Shown here piece by piece: positions 12,120 to 22,679 of a DNA stretch of 64,000 bases. Under the pieces are notes generated by a model. It worked only from the letters and a program-made list of their open reading frames with translations. It had not been told where the DNA came from and did not search any database. The position numbers were made by a program, and so were the translations under genes. The stretch covers positions 1,877,174-1,941,173 of the forward strand of contig NC_053142.1 of assembly GCF_016808335.1 (NCBI RefSeq). Direction: 5' to 3'. Source of the stretch: Panicum virgatum. Its lineage: Eukaryota; Streptophyta; Magnoliopsida; Poales; Poaceae. Numbering within the stretch: the stretch's first letter is position 1; each line of letters begins with the position of its first letter.

Positions 12120-13105
12120 TTGTTCCGAAGAATCATGAACTTCGAAAGCAAATCCTTGATGAGGCACACCTTTCCAAGTTCTCTATTCACCCAGGTAGTA
12201 ACAAAATGTATCAAGATCGTAGACAAAACTTCTGGTGGACTAGGATGAAAAGGGAAATTGCTAAATATGTTTCCGAATGTGATACCTGTCGGCGAGTAAA
12301 AGCCAGCCACTTGAAGGTAGCCGGCCCTCTTCAACCTTTGTCTATCCCATTATGGAAATGGGAAGACATAAGTATGGATTTCATTGTTGGATTGCCAAGC
12401 ACATTCCAGAAGCATGACTCTATTTGGGTTATCGTGGATAGGCTCACAAAGACGGCACATTTTATTCCAGTACACACTACCTACACTGCCAAGAAATATG
12501 CCGAGATTTATCTCGATCGCATTGTTTTCCTACATGACGTACCCAAAATGATCATTTCTGATCGTGGTACTCAATTCATAGCATGCTTTTGGGAACAATT
12601 GCAAGCTTCTCTTGGTACCAAACTGATTCGAAGCTCAGCTTATCATCCTCAAACCAAAGGACAAACAGAGAGAATAAACCAAATCCTAGAAGACATGTTG
12701 AGGGCTAGTGTTATTCACTTTGACAAGAGTTGGGCTAAGTGCCTATCTCTAGCATAATTCTCGTACAACAATAGCTATCAAGAGAGTTTGAAAATGGCAC
12801 CATTTGAAGCCTTGTATGGTCGAAGGTGTCGTACTCCTTTGAGCTGGTCGCAAGTCGGAGAACGAGTGGTATTTGGACCGGATCTTGTAACCGAGGCAGA
12901 GGAAAAAGTGAGGGTAATCCAAGCAAATCTTAAAGTGGCACAATCTAGGCAAAAGAGCTATTTTGACAAAAGAAGAGAGCCCTTGCAATTCGAAGTTGGA
13001 GATCATGTATACCTTCGGGTTTCCCCAACCAAGGGTGTACAAAGATTTGGAGTGAAAGGAAAACTAGCTCCCCGGTATGTTGGTCCCTATGAAATCATAT
13101 AAACT
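12092..13105 (+). pseudogene. Gypsy integrase (zinc, DDE core)
   Basis: Inserts element cDNA into chromosomes. It starts in frame with LWFESRIVVPKNHELR and carries an H-H-C-C zinc finger (HLSKFSIHPG to CDTCRRVKASH), then the DDE core: MDFIVGLPST (first Asp), MIISDRGTQF (second Asp), GQTERINQILEDMLRA (Glu). A TAA at 12755-12757 replaces Glu in LAEFSYNNSY. The frame then resumes (KMAPFEALYGRRCRTPL) through the GPF/Y-type module (KLAPRYVGPYEII) to TAA at 13100-13102. Catalytic residues are present but the chain is interrupted. Confidence 0.9.
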
Positions 13106-13444
13106 TGAGGACCCGTGGCCTATAGAGTGAGACTTCCTCCGCAACTATCCACCATACACGACATCTTCCATGTTTCTCAGGTTAAGAAATGTGTCCGAGT
13201 TCCCACGGAGATTATCGAACAAGAGGATATACGGGTAGAACCAGACCTTTCCTATGTGGAATATCCTATCAAAGTTCTTGATCGGAAAGAAAGGGTAACA
13301 AGAAGAAAAGTAGTTAAAATGTACAAAATCCAGTGGAGTCATCACACTGAAGAAGAAGCCACTTGGGAGACTGAAACTTATCTAAATGAACATTACCGTG
13401 GTTTTCTAGCTTCCCTCCAAGGTACACACACCTTCCACACTTAG
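13106..13444 (+). pseudogene. Integrase C-terminus with chromodomain
   Basis: After stops at 13100-13102 and 13106-13108, the same frame continues with GPVAYRVRLPPQLSTIHDIFHVSQVKKC, then a chromodomain: YPIKVLDRKERVTRRKVVKMYKIQW, then SHHTEEEATWETE. Chromodomains on gypsy integrases bind modified histone tails and steer insertion into heterochromatin (family knowledge). The natural stop is TAG at 13442-13444, 35 bp before the polypurine tract. Confidence 0.9.
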
Positions 13445-13479
13445 CCTAATCACTTGAATCTCGGGACGAGATTCTTTTT

Positions 13480-13491
13480 AAGGGGGGTAGG
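13480..13491 (+). other. Polypurine tract
   Basis: AAGGGGGGTAGG directly before the 3' LTR start (TG at 13493-13494); the plus-strand cDNA priming site. Confidence 0.9.
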
Positions 13492-13492
13492 T

Positions 13493-16400
13493 TGTAACAC
13501 TCCAGGTGTTTAATTAGCTAAACCAGGGTCATTAGCACCGAATCATGCACCTTTAACCAAGAAACATCGAAATAAATGCATGTGTATGTATGTGTGTCTA
13601 TGTGTATATGTGCATAGGTCAAAAACCTTAAATAACTTTTAACCCAATGCAAGTATGCATATGAGATTGAATAGGTATCTCACTAACGTTATGATAAACC
13701 AAATGCTAGTTGAAGTCAAAGGGAGAAAATGAAATTTTGCACATGAAATGACGAGTCTTTCAAACCACAGTTTTCAAACATTTAAACTATCCTTCAAATT
13801 TTAAACAAAAATGCTTTAAAAATAATTTCTAAAATATAGCTCAAATGAACTTTAGCCTAAAACCAAAATTGTAGGGTTTCAAATGATGAACGACTTTCGT
13901 GTTCAAAGTTTTTCAAGTTGCTATACAAAAATTGAAGGAAAATTTTGAATTCAAACTTGAATAGGGCAATAATGTACATTCCTCAAGAATTTAAATTTAA
14001 CTCTTTAACTAGGCTTCAAATGAGTTTATGCCTGAAACGAAAGTTGTAGAATTTTAAATTTTGAACAACTTTCGTATTCAAAAATTTTCGAGTTCATGTG
14101 GAAAATTTTGAGAAAATTTTGAATTTTGACTCGGTCAAATCTCTTTCTCTCTCTACTCTTCTCTCTCTCTTCCCTCTCTCCCTCCCCTGCTCTGTGCCGG
14201 CCGAGCCGAGGCCGCCGGCCACGCGCCGTCCTCCCCGGCCAAAACCGCCTCCACGCCACCGGGTTCTCCCAAACCGGCCCCCTCCCAATCCGCTCGGCCT
14301 CGCCACATGGCGCCGCCCCCTGCGCACATGCCGAGGATGGCCACCGAAGCGCCATGGCGACGCCGTGCCGAGCCGGCCGACTGCGCCTCACCCCTTCTCT
14401 CCCCCTTGACCGCCTAGACCCTTCCCGCGAGCTCCGAGACGTCTTCACCCCTTTCCTTCTCCCCTCTTGAGCTCGAGAACTGAGGCCGTGTGCCCCTTTG
14501 CCCGGGAACGGCCGCCGCCGCCCACCATGGCCGCCGCCGCCCCCTAGGCTCCCACGGAGCCCCCTCTTCCGCTCTTCCTCACGTCCAACGGACCCCGCAG
14601 GAAGCTTCCTTGCCTTCCACCAGTACTCCCCGACCAGCTCGCCGTCGCCCACGACCGCCGAACGGTCGCCGCCGCCGCTCGCCGCCACTGCCGGCCGCTG
14701 CTCTCCGCGGCGCCGCCCGTTCCGGCCACCCCAGCCCCAACCGAGCCCACACCTAGGTTCCTCTCACTCTCCTCTTGCCTTTCCCCCACCGGGCCCTCAC
14801 CGCCGGCGACCACAGGCGCCGGATTTCGGCCGCCCGCCACCTCCCCTACTCCAAAGTCCGGCCAGGGGCATATCCGCGAGGAAAACACTTCTTCCAGGGG
14901 CCTCTGCGCAAAAAGTTCTTTTTCCTTTTTGGTTTTTCCAAAGCAGTGAACTTGTAAAATTGATATAAATTCGAAGAAAAATCGGAAAAATGCAAACTCA
15001 ATTGATCTGAGTTCCTTGTTACTAGATCTACAACTTTCATTAAATGCACACATTTATTTTCTGTCTATATTTTAATCTAGGAAAAAGATTAGATTACATA
15101 GTCTACAATTATTCTAGGAGTTCTACTGAGCATCTTTGGGTGATTTTTGGCTGGTAGCTACTTCATGCCATCCTTAGCTTTGTGTAAAATTTTGAGCACC
15201 AGTTAACACATGTAACTAGATGAAACCCTAGTCTTGGCTAGATCTAGTAGAGTAATTTACTTTTTATTTCTGGATGTTTTATATAGACATGTGAATGAAA
15301 CTTTTTTGTGTGCTTACAATACTAGAGGAACACCACTGTCCAAGTTTCATTATTTTTAGATTTGTGTAGCTAGCTCTGTGAATTAATCATTAAAAATGGT
15401 GCTATATTGTGATAAATAGTTGTTGCATATGGAAAAATCTAAAAATTTTACCGTGGCTTAGTCTTCAGAAGATAAGCTAGCATACAAACTTTGAGAGCCA
15501 AAAACAGTTTGTAACTCTCTGTACTAATTAGTCTTGTTATATGTAAATCAAATTTGTCAATCTTATTACTCCTGTGTTATGTCTGGAAAAAAATTCTGAT
15601 AAATTTAAAGTGTGTTTAGAATCGTATGTAGACTCCTCTGTAAAAATTTGAGACTCAGAAACTAAGTATAACCCTCTGTAGAAATAAGTTTGCATTATTG
15701 CTAGTAAAGTTTGTCTTATTTTTCATGCTCTGTGTACTACTCCATAAAATTTGAAAAATTAACAGTGGACTCCTCTTAAGTGTGGCACGACTCAGTAAAA
15801 ATTTTTGGCACCATTACTTGCATGGTTTGATTTGTATAAATAGTTTCATATCCTAGCAGTGGCTGTGTATATGGTTTTTCATAATTTTTCTGCTGCATGA
15901 AAATTTCCTCAATTTTTTACAGCAAGATCTATACTTTATGAAGTACACTAAATAAGAATTTCAATCTCAGAAATGATGTGTAACTATAGTTTTGGACAAA
16001 GCATGTTATCGTTAGTTTTGTTAAAGGAAACATCTTTTGTATGTTTTGGTATATGCTGAAAACCCCACTTTGACTTTGTGAAATAACTAATGTTGTTTTC
16101 TACTCTATAAACGACTGCCCAATGAAAGAAAAATGACAGTATTTTATTTTCTAATTTGAGTCTTGTTGGATTACACCTTTATTGTGAAATAATTCATAAA
16201 TTATTACCATCACAACAACTCACCCATGTGCATCTCATATAGATACTACTACTCTCGCTGACGGAACATACGAGCTGGTGCCCGAGTCCGAGAGTGAGCA
16301 GCATGAAGCTCAAGTGAATCTAACTGAAGCTACTGAAGACCTGAACTCGAATCCGGAAGAGCCCAAGACTAGCTACGCCCAGGAAGGCAAGCCCCGGAGC

Positions 16401-17814
16401 ATGTCCTTCTATTTTAAATTTACGCAACTTACTATTGTTCCTGTCTACTTGTGCATTTAAGTTCACAGTAGTTGACTGGAACCTTAGTTGCATGATCCTA
16501 GGTACCGATGCTTGAACACTAGTATGTGTAGGTCTCTAGTTAGCTATGCTAATGGTTCGGTAGAAGTCGAGTGATTTCCTGTCACTCGCGAGAAATTATC
16601 GGAGTTGGTTGTTTACTACTTGCTACAACTATAAGGTCTACGGGCGGGGTCGTGATACTCGGGATGCCCCGTCTGTTTAGTGAAAAGTGATAAGGCCGCA
16701 GTGTGTGGTAGTGGTGGTTAAGCGTTTGAATGTACTAATCACATGCCGAGAATATGGTAATCGGTAAGCTTAAGTACTGGATTGAACCGCGGCCGGAATA
16801 TACTCCCCATCGTCTTGACGTCGTTCTCATCTAGCTAATGACGGGTGCAGAGCCGGGCTCTGTAGTCGAGGGTGGTGGGTCTGTTCCGTGAAGCGGGAAT
16901 TGAAGGGAAAAGTTGCATGTGTGACTCTGGGAGTAACCACGTGATGTGTGTTTAGGTCTGCCTGGCCAGGTTAACAAATTCGATTCGAATCGTCCGTTTC
17001 TCACCGGTTATTGAGACTGCTTGATCCTTTTACCACATAGAGTAATAAGTGGAATATATGATGATGAATATTGTTGGATGATGAAAGATAATTGTATTCC
17101 ACCGTGTATGCTATTGGATAGATGCTAATGTAGAATGGCTAATTGAACTAGAACTTGAAAGCAAAAATATGAAAATAAGGACTTACTCTTTGTGGCTTTT
17201 CAGCAAAAACAAACCCCCCTCAAGCCAAAAGCCTTGCATGTCTAGTTAGAGGACTAAGTATATCCTAGTCGGGTAAGTCTTGCTGAGTATTAGTATACTC
17301 AGCCTTGCTTGTGGCTCAATTTGTTTCAGGAGATACTTTTGAGGCCATGATTGCCAGTCTGACCTGGCCTTGCACTCTCCCGCCGGGTTGGTCCGTGGAG
17401 TGGGATACGTCCCCGGCCGGCGATGACAAGAACGAGTGATGTCACGAATCGGGCTTCATCGTGACACCCATACCGTCGTTAGATATTGTGTATTGTATCT
17501 GCTGCAATAAAGAACTCTGGTGAATTTCTTTTATGTTGGCGCTACGAGAAGTACTTTGTTAAGTGTGGAACTTGGTTTGTAATTTTAATATTATGTTAAA
17601 CTCTGTGATGTAGTATATTGTGAGGTGTTGTAATCTCTAGACTCGCCTTCGCGTGAGTTATGCTGCTTTGTTCGAACCAGGTTTAAGTGGTTTCATCGGG
17701 ATTTTACCCGACGGACTGCCGATGTGCTCCATATGCTGTGCGAGTTAAACCTAATTGCATTTTCAATGATGGTTAGCGCACTTAAGCCGGTTTATGTCGG
17801 GCGGTTCTTCCACA
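13493..17814 (+). repeat. 3' LTR of the gypsy element, full length 4.3 kb
   Basis: Begins TGTAACACTCC, ends CTTCCACA. The segment from about 14140 to 14840 is very GC-rich. From about 14930 to 16240 it is AT- and T-rich like an intron, then comes a short acidic reading frame (16260-16460), then sequence shared with the 5' LTR from 16603. Long ORFs on both strands in the GC-rich part are composition effects. A minus-strand solo LTR at 29877-34272 has the same order of blocks, so the full-length form is the ancestral one. Confidence 0.92.
16260..16460 (+). CDS. Short acidic reading frame inside the 3' LTR
   Basis: Reads DGTYELVPESESEQHEAQ, then a Glu/Asn-rich run, then QEGKPRSM, and stops at TAA 16458-16460. 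There is no ATG at its head; an AG at 16239-16240 lies just upstream after a long AT-rich stretch, so it looks like a 3' exon. Related frames occur in two other LTRs in this window, at 31313-31450 (minus; DGEYELVPADS and QEGKPR) and 61276-61398 (minus; DVDPSEEP and EEGKYNM). Function unknown. It could be a spliced leader exon, a remnant of captured coding DNA, or a non-coding conserved LTR block. Confidence 0.45.
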   Translation, partial: DGTYELVPESESEQHEAQVNLTEATEDLNSNPEEPKTSYAQEGKPRSMSFYFKFTQLTIVPVYLCI

Positions 17815-18421
17815 GCTTAGCGGGTTATAGCCGGCATTTAGCGGGCCATAGCCGGACGTGGCTATACATCGCTTCGGGTGATGATTAGGGTAACCATCAC
17901 CTAAAGCGGACTGTTTCCCATCACTGGACCGAGTGTAGATTCAATTCCCACGTACAGATCCAATCAAATTTGCGGGCATACCACTGGTTATAGGAGAGCA
18001 TGCATGCAGAAATAGACGAATAATGTTGACATCATCCATCTGCATGCAAATCCAAAACTAAAAAAAGTTATAACTATTATACCGAGTATCCAATTTAAAT
18101 TTGGATTGCATCATTATCTTTTTTATGACAAGATCTTCAAAACAAGACCACACTTCCCTATATTTGCACGATTTTTTTCAAAAATATTTTTTAATACTAA
18201 AAAATTAGGTTCGACTACCGGGAACAAATATTTTAATAATACAAACAAATAAGTATTTTTACCAATGTTTAAAATGGTGGGCTATAGAATTTAGCGGGAG
18301 CTTAGCCAAAACACTATTTTACCGCTGTAGCGACGCTATTCGGCGCTATAGCGCGCTATAGCACACTAATGAGCATCGCGACAGTTACTTCTGGCCGCTA
18401 TAGCGGCGCTATTTTGGCACT
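17815..18421. repeat. Middle part of the hAT-like element
   Basis: Between the gypsy element and solo LTR A. Contains clustered units such as GGGTTATAGCCGG, GCGCTATAGCGCGCTATAG and GGCCGCTATAGCGGCGC, which can fold into small hairpins, plus an AT-rich core. No coding capacity seen. Confidence 0.65.
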
Positions 18422-19515
18422 TGTCGGTACCCTGTAACAGGGATACCCACTCCTACTGCAGCAAGACAGGACTTGCGTAGTCATCCGTAATTACGCCATA
18501 AGGGGCGGAGCAGCCGGGCCCCACGGGTCTGGCTCTTACCTCATCGGGCCAACGGCCCCGGACCCGCTCCCCGCTCTAGGATGGGTCCGGTGACGCCACG
18601 TGTCCCTGAGGAGGGGAAGCTCCGCGCCTTAACAACCGGGGGCCCCGGACCTCCCACGGGGTCCCGGACCCCATATACTATCCGAACCCCTCAGCGGGGA
18701 GGGAACAAACACCTCGCCTGGGGCAGGTCCGGAGCCGCCACGTGTCCGCAGGCGTAGGCACGCGCGCAGCCGCGAAGCTTCCTCGGGAAGACTCGCCCAC
18801 CTACCGCGTTCAATACGGGAGACGTAAGTGCGCTCTGCCACAGCAGAGCCCGAGGCGACTTTTGCCAGACTGCACTGTTGATCGCACGTTACCAAGGCAC
18901 ACAGTGCAACCGCTGGCGCCGCCCACGCCACGCATGTCAGTCTGCTACGCCAGTTGGACACGATGGCTTGCCTTTGCCCATCATGACGCCTACGCAGTAG
19001 ACCCAACAGTCTACGCCGCAACCTACACTATCTCAATGGGCGCCTCGCCGATGGGACAAGTGAATCCACTCCTCGGTCAGAGAGTCCACAGGGCGATGAA
19101 GCATATCAGGGGAGAGATTCTCAACCACTATAGCACCATTAATGCCTTCTGCGTAGTATACTATACACCGCATTGGACCACCTGTCGGGGTCTCAACGCC
19201 TGTGTACGCGTCCCCTTGGGCTATAAAAGGGAGACACCCGTTAGAGAAAGCCAAGGCTGGAGAAGTCCCGGCAGAGGCCAGTACCCAGTCTTGGCAGAGG
19301 ATAGATTCATTCTTACGCAAGAGCAATACAACTCATAGTGGATGTAGGGTATTACGCTTTGGCGGCCCGAACCACTCTAAATCCTCGAGTGTTCTTGTGT
19401 TCTTGCTCCCTAGGTAGACCTGCCGAATCGCTTAGCGCTTCCCCGAGTATTCACCCTCTGGGATTAGGCGGGTGCACTACGCCACCCGGCTGTGGGTCTC
19501 CACAAACCTACGACA
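18422..19515 (+). mobile_element. Solo LTR A, gypsy-type
   Basis: A 1094-bp LTR with ends TGTCGG and ACGACA, no internal region and no second LTR. Flanks are GCACT (18417-18421) and GCGCT (19516-19520), a 5-bp duplication with one change. A TATA box (CTATAAAAGG, 19221-19230) lies near three-quarters, followed by the downstream block GGATGTAGGGTATTACGCTTTGG. It matches solo LTR B (28653-29724) over most of its length. A solo LTR arises by recombination between the two LTRs of a full element. Confidence 0.9.
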
Positions 19516-20661
19516 GCGCTATAGCGCGCTATCGCGACAAATAAATTAGTATACATTGAGCATGAATCGCTCATAAATGTGAACCTTCCATTGCCTTGTA
19601 CAGCACGTAGCGATCAGCTAGCAAGCAAAAAAAAAACATCTTGTTAGCGATAGGCAGCATCACCATCTTGTTAGCGATAGCCCATTTACTTCATCGATCC
19701 CTATCATCGATCCTTAAAAAAAATAAAGAAAGAAAAAGAATAATAGAAAATAAAAATATTAGACAAGAAGAAAGAAAAATAAAATAAAAGGGGAGAAAAA
19801 ATAAAGATGAGATACATGCCAAAAATATTATCCACAGAAAGACTAAAAGTATAAAAAAAATGAAAACAGCTAAGGACAGCATAGAAAGAAAATTAAAATA
19901 AATTAGAAGAAAAAAGATCCTGCCTTCTAGCATGTTGCAGTTTGCATGTTCTCATCAAAATAAACATGCAGTAAAACTTGACGTTGTGGCCTCACGACCC
20001 GTCCGTGGACGTATTTGCCCCTGCAGTCTGTTCGGCTGCCTTCCTTAATTTCCTTCGTTAATCGCGCCAGCAAAACAAATTTGCAGCCCCAAGATTCGAA
20101 CTTGGAGCGCCACTCTCATTCCTCCGCTCACTAGCCAGGTGGGCTGGTTTACTTTCTCGTATAGAGAGCAACTGCAACCATATTTATTTGGGGCAGAGAT
20201 GGCAAACTAACCCCTAATTAACCACTCTTTGGTTACCGCAATCATGTCCTAAACGTTAGTTTTTTTGGGTAGGGGGAGTAAGAAAGAAAATAAATTATGC
20301 ATGTTGCATGCAAGCTGTGCATGCACATGATTGGCCAAGATTCCTTGCAAGAAAAATAAATCCAGCATGATGCATGCAAGCAGCCGGCAGACCAACTGTA
20401 CGGATAAATTTAATGCCGACGGGTGGCCAGAAACCGAATGCGCTAACGGCCACACTGTGTTGTTGGGCCAAATATGCAAAAGAAAAGGCCCAAGCGCCAA
20501 CCGATTCCTCTTCAGGCGATGGATCTGGTGTTTGTAGCCCGCGCGATATATAGCAACAGCGGCTACAGCCGGTTTTAACAGGCTAAATATCATAGCGGCT
20601 GTCCTTTCTAGAAACTATAGCGGTCTATAACGGAAGCTATAGTCGGCTATTTAAAACTTTG
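19516..20661. repeat. Right part of the hAT-like element
   Basis: Resumes with GCGCTATAGCGCGC after solo LTR A and ends at the right inverted repeat (20649-20661). Includes a purine-rich stretch (about 19715-19900) and a tRNA-like TTCGAA block near 20095 that does not fold as a tRNA. ORFs here have no recognisable product. Confidence 0.65.
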
Positions 20662-20924
20662 GTTATAACATAAAGAAAGAAGCACGCAGTGTCCTGCCAA
20701 CTTAATTGATGACTCATGAGTGCTCATCAATCAAAGGGATGACCAAGGACGACATTGGACAAATGAATGTCACGCCGTATCCATCCATGGTACGGTGGTG
20801 CCTGCTGTTTCTTTGGATCTTAGCTTGCTCATCCACATACTTCAATTCGATTTTATCTTCCATGGTGGTAGGTAATGTATATATGTATAGAGGACATGGT
20901 CATCACCGACGGGGTAAAGTTAGA
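20662..20924. promoter_or_regulatory. 3' flank of the P450 gene
   Basis: Holds the right 8-bp duplication of the hAT-like element (20662-20669) and then the presumed 3' untranslated region of the minus-strand P450. No clear polyadenylation signal can be fixed. Confidence 0.4.
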
Positions 20925-22570
20925 TCAGACGACGGCCGGGAATGGGTTGAAGCGAGGTGTGGGGCGGAGCAGGAGCAGTTGCTTGCGAGCGCACACCAGG
21001 CCGTCGGACTCATCCATGTCAATCAACTGGTGGCCGTCGCCACCGGCCGCCCAGTCAAAGCACTGCACGAGCGCGGCCAGCACGGCCGGCACGGACTGCA
21101 GCGCCAGGCCCATGCCGGGGCATCCCCGGCGGCCGCTGCCGAATGGCATGAACTGGAAGTGCTGCCCGCGGGGCTCCAGCCCCTCGGCGCCGCCGCCGGG
21201 CAGGAACCGCTCCGGCCGGAACGCCTGGGGCTCCTCCCAGAAGGCCGGGTCCCGCCCGATGGCCCAGATGTTGATGAACACGGCGGTCTGCGGCGGCACG
21301 GTGAAGCCGCGCACCACCATCTCCTCCGACGACTGGCGGAGCGCGATGGGCGCCGCGGGGTGCAGCCGCAGCGTCTCCTTGTACGCCGCCATCAGGTACG
21401 GCAGCTGCGGCAGGTCCGCCTCGCCGGCGATCCGGCCCCCGCCCACCACGGCGTCGATCTCCGCCACCACCTTGCGCAGGGCCTCTGGGTGGTTCATCAG
21501 CTCCGCCAGCATCCACTCCACCATGGCCGCCGACGTATCCGACCCAGCAGTCACCACGTCCTAGATACATATTATATTACATACATCATTATCCAGCGGT
21601 AGCTATAGCTGACTATTTAAAACCTTGATCATGCAGTAGCCAGTAGGACTGATCGACTCACGATGATGAAGGCCTTGATGTTGTCCCGTGTGAGCTTCAC
21701 CTCCGCAGTCTTGTCCTCGGCTTTGTCCATGAGGATGTCCAGCAGGTCCTTGTGCGTCGTGGAGTCCTTGGCCTTCGTGTGGTCGTCGGCCGTGAGGAGC
21801 CTCCGCTCCTCCCTGGCCTCCTCCTTGTGCCTGATGATCTCCTCCAGCAGCGCGTCGAAGCGGCGGTGGACGTCGGCGGCTCGCCTGCGGAGGCCCTGGA
21901 GGTCCCAGCCGCGGCAGAGGGCGATGTAGTCGGCGACGCTCCGGGGCACGGTGCTGGCGACCATCCGGATGACGGAGGTGTTGGCGAGGCGGATGAGCTC
22001 GTGGGTGAGGTCCACCGCCTCGCCGCGCGCCGACGCCGCCAACGCGGCGCGCAGCAGCGCAACGGCGCCGGCGCGGCGGACGGGGCGCAGCTGCTCGACG
22101 GTGCGCGGGCCCAGCAGCTCCGACATGCAGAGGCGCTTCATGAAGCGCCAGTGTGCGTTGTAGGGGGCGAAGGCGAAGCCCGCCGAGCCGTAGGCGAACT
22201 GCCGCGCCACCGCCGTGAGCGGCCGCTCGGAGATGCTGCCCTCGTGGCCGCGGATCAGCTCGCCGGCGACGTCGGCGGTGCTCGCCACCACGCAGTGCGT
22301 GGAGCCCAGGCGGATGTGCATCAGGGGGCCCGCGCGGGACGCCAGCTCCTGGAAGGTGCGGTGGACCGGCGGCCGGAGCAGGTGGAGGTGCCCGATCACC
22401 GGGAGGCTCGTCGGGCCCGGTGGCAGCCGGAGGGCCTGCTGCAGGCTCCACCGGGAGATGATGAGGTGGTGCAAGGCCACGGCGGTGGTGAAGGCCGCGA
22501 TCAGCGCCACTAGGACTGCGGTCACCGGATCGGCGACCATGCTGCTGCCCTGCTGCTCTTCCATTTGCAT
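20925..22570 (-). CDS. Cytochrome P450, CYP93 family (CYP93G-like)
   Basis: Two exons, 22570-21662 and 21560-20925, phase-0 intron (GT-AG, 101 bp), 514 residues. Membrane-anchored ER mono-oxygenase of the A-type plant P450s. Visible: hydrophobic anchor (residues about 12-32), PPGP hinge (50-53), C-helix WRFMKR (141-146), I-helix AGSDTS (308-313), K-helix ETLR (365-368), FRPERF (417-422) and heme loop [10 protein letters not shown] with Cys449. All catalytic motifs are intact and there are no stops. The exon join [15 protein letters not shown] is the usual CYP93 junction. In grasses, CYP93G enzymes are flavone synthase II or flavanone 2-hydroxylases; that assignment is inference. ATG at 22570 is the first in frame. 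Oddity: between [12 protein letters not shown] and DYIALCRGW about 20 residues normally present (F-helix/SRS2 region) are missing. A Helitron ends 109 bp upstream of the ATG. Confidence 0.88.
21561..21661 (-). other. P450 intron with a hAT-like end fragment
   Basis: Donor GTGAGT at 21661-21656, acceptor TAG ending at 21561. Part of it (about 21590-21630, plus strand AGCTATAGCTGACTATTTAA) closely resembles the right end of the hAT-like element at 20630-20661 (AGCTATAGTCGGCTATTTAA), in the same plus-strand orientation. Confidence 0.8.
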
Positions 22571-22679
22571 GCCTCTGGCCACCGTAATCGAGCGAGGTGC
22601 AGTGTCTTATAGCTAGTGAGCTAAAGATCGAGCTGTCTAGCAAGTAGTATTAGTGCTCGAAACTCTTCTTTTATTATTA
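22571..22679 (-). promoter_or_regulatory. Remaining native upstream DNA of the P450
   Basis: Only 109 bp separate the ATG from the Helitron end. A CTATAAGAC block on the minus strand (plus 22604-22612) is a weak TATA candidate about 40 bp from the ATG. If the true promoter lay farther out, it has been displaced about 4.9 kb by the insertion. Confidence 0.4.

Larger units (their letters stand above)
5649..17814 (+). mobile_element. Ty3/gypsy chromovirus (Del/Tekay-like) with unequal LTRs
   Basis: Complete in layout: 5' LTR (5649-7642), tRNA-iMet-type primer site, leader, gag, pol (protease, reverse transcriptase, RNase H, integrase, chromodomain), polypurine tract (13480-13491) and 3' LTR (13493-17814). 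Target duplication is GTTTA (5644-5648) against GCTTA (17815-17819), one mismatch, which together with several pol stops indicates age. The long LTRs, Met primer site and C-terminal chromodomain point to the Del/Tekay clade of chromoviruses; clade choice is inference. The 5' LTR is 1994 bp and the 3' LTR 4322 bp, the difference being mostly one block. Confidence 0.93.
5591..20661. mobile_element. Non-autonomous hAT-like element, split by two LTR insertions
   Basis: The left end CAAGGTTTTAAAT (5591-5603) is mirrored at the right end by ATTTAAAACTTTG (20649-20661), giving a 13-bp terminal inverted repeat with one mismatch. The flanks are GTTACAAC (5583-5590) and GTTATAAC (20662-20669), an 8-bp target duplication with one difference. 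A CA...TG end and 8-bp duplication fit the hAT superfamily. The element's own DNA is 5591-5648, 17815-18421 and 19516-20661, about 1.8 kb. It is full of short AGCGGCTATAGCGG-like palindromic units near both ends and has no transposase. A 12.2-kb gypsy element and a solo LTR sit inside it. Superfamily assignment is inference from ends and duplication only. Confidence 0.7.

Noticed and set aside
14026..15053. Several long ORFs on both strands in the 3' LTR
   Set aside because: GC-rich LTR sequence open in all frames; no domain, and absent from the 5' LTR.
18422..18431. CACTTGTCGG start considered as a CACTA-type transposon end
   Set aside because: The right end is not its inverted copy; TGTCGG...ACGACA with a 5-bp duplication fits an LTR better.
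20080..20140. tRNA-like TTCGAA block with flanking GC pairs
   Set aside because: No anticodon arm or acceptor pairing can be drawn; it sits within the hAT-like element.
20706..21602. 298-codon plus-strand ORF
   Set aside because: Antisense of P450 exon 2; its low-complexity composition mirrors the GC-rich coding strand.
21603..22643. 346-codon minus-strand ORF in another frame over P450 exon 1
   Set aside because: Out of frame with all P450 motifs, and Pro/Ala/Arg/Gly-rich as expected for a shadow frame.
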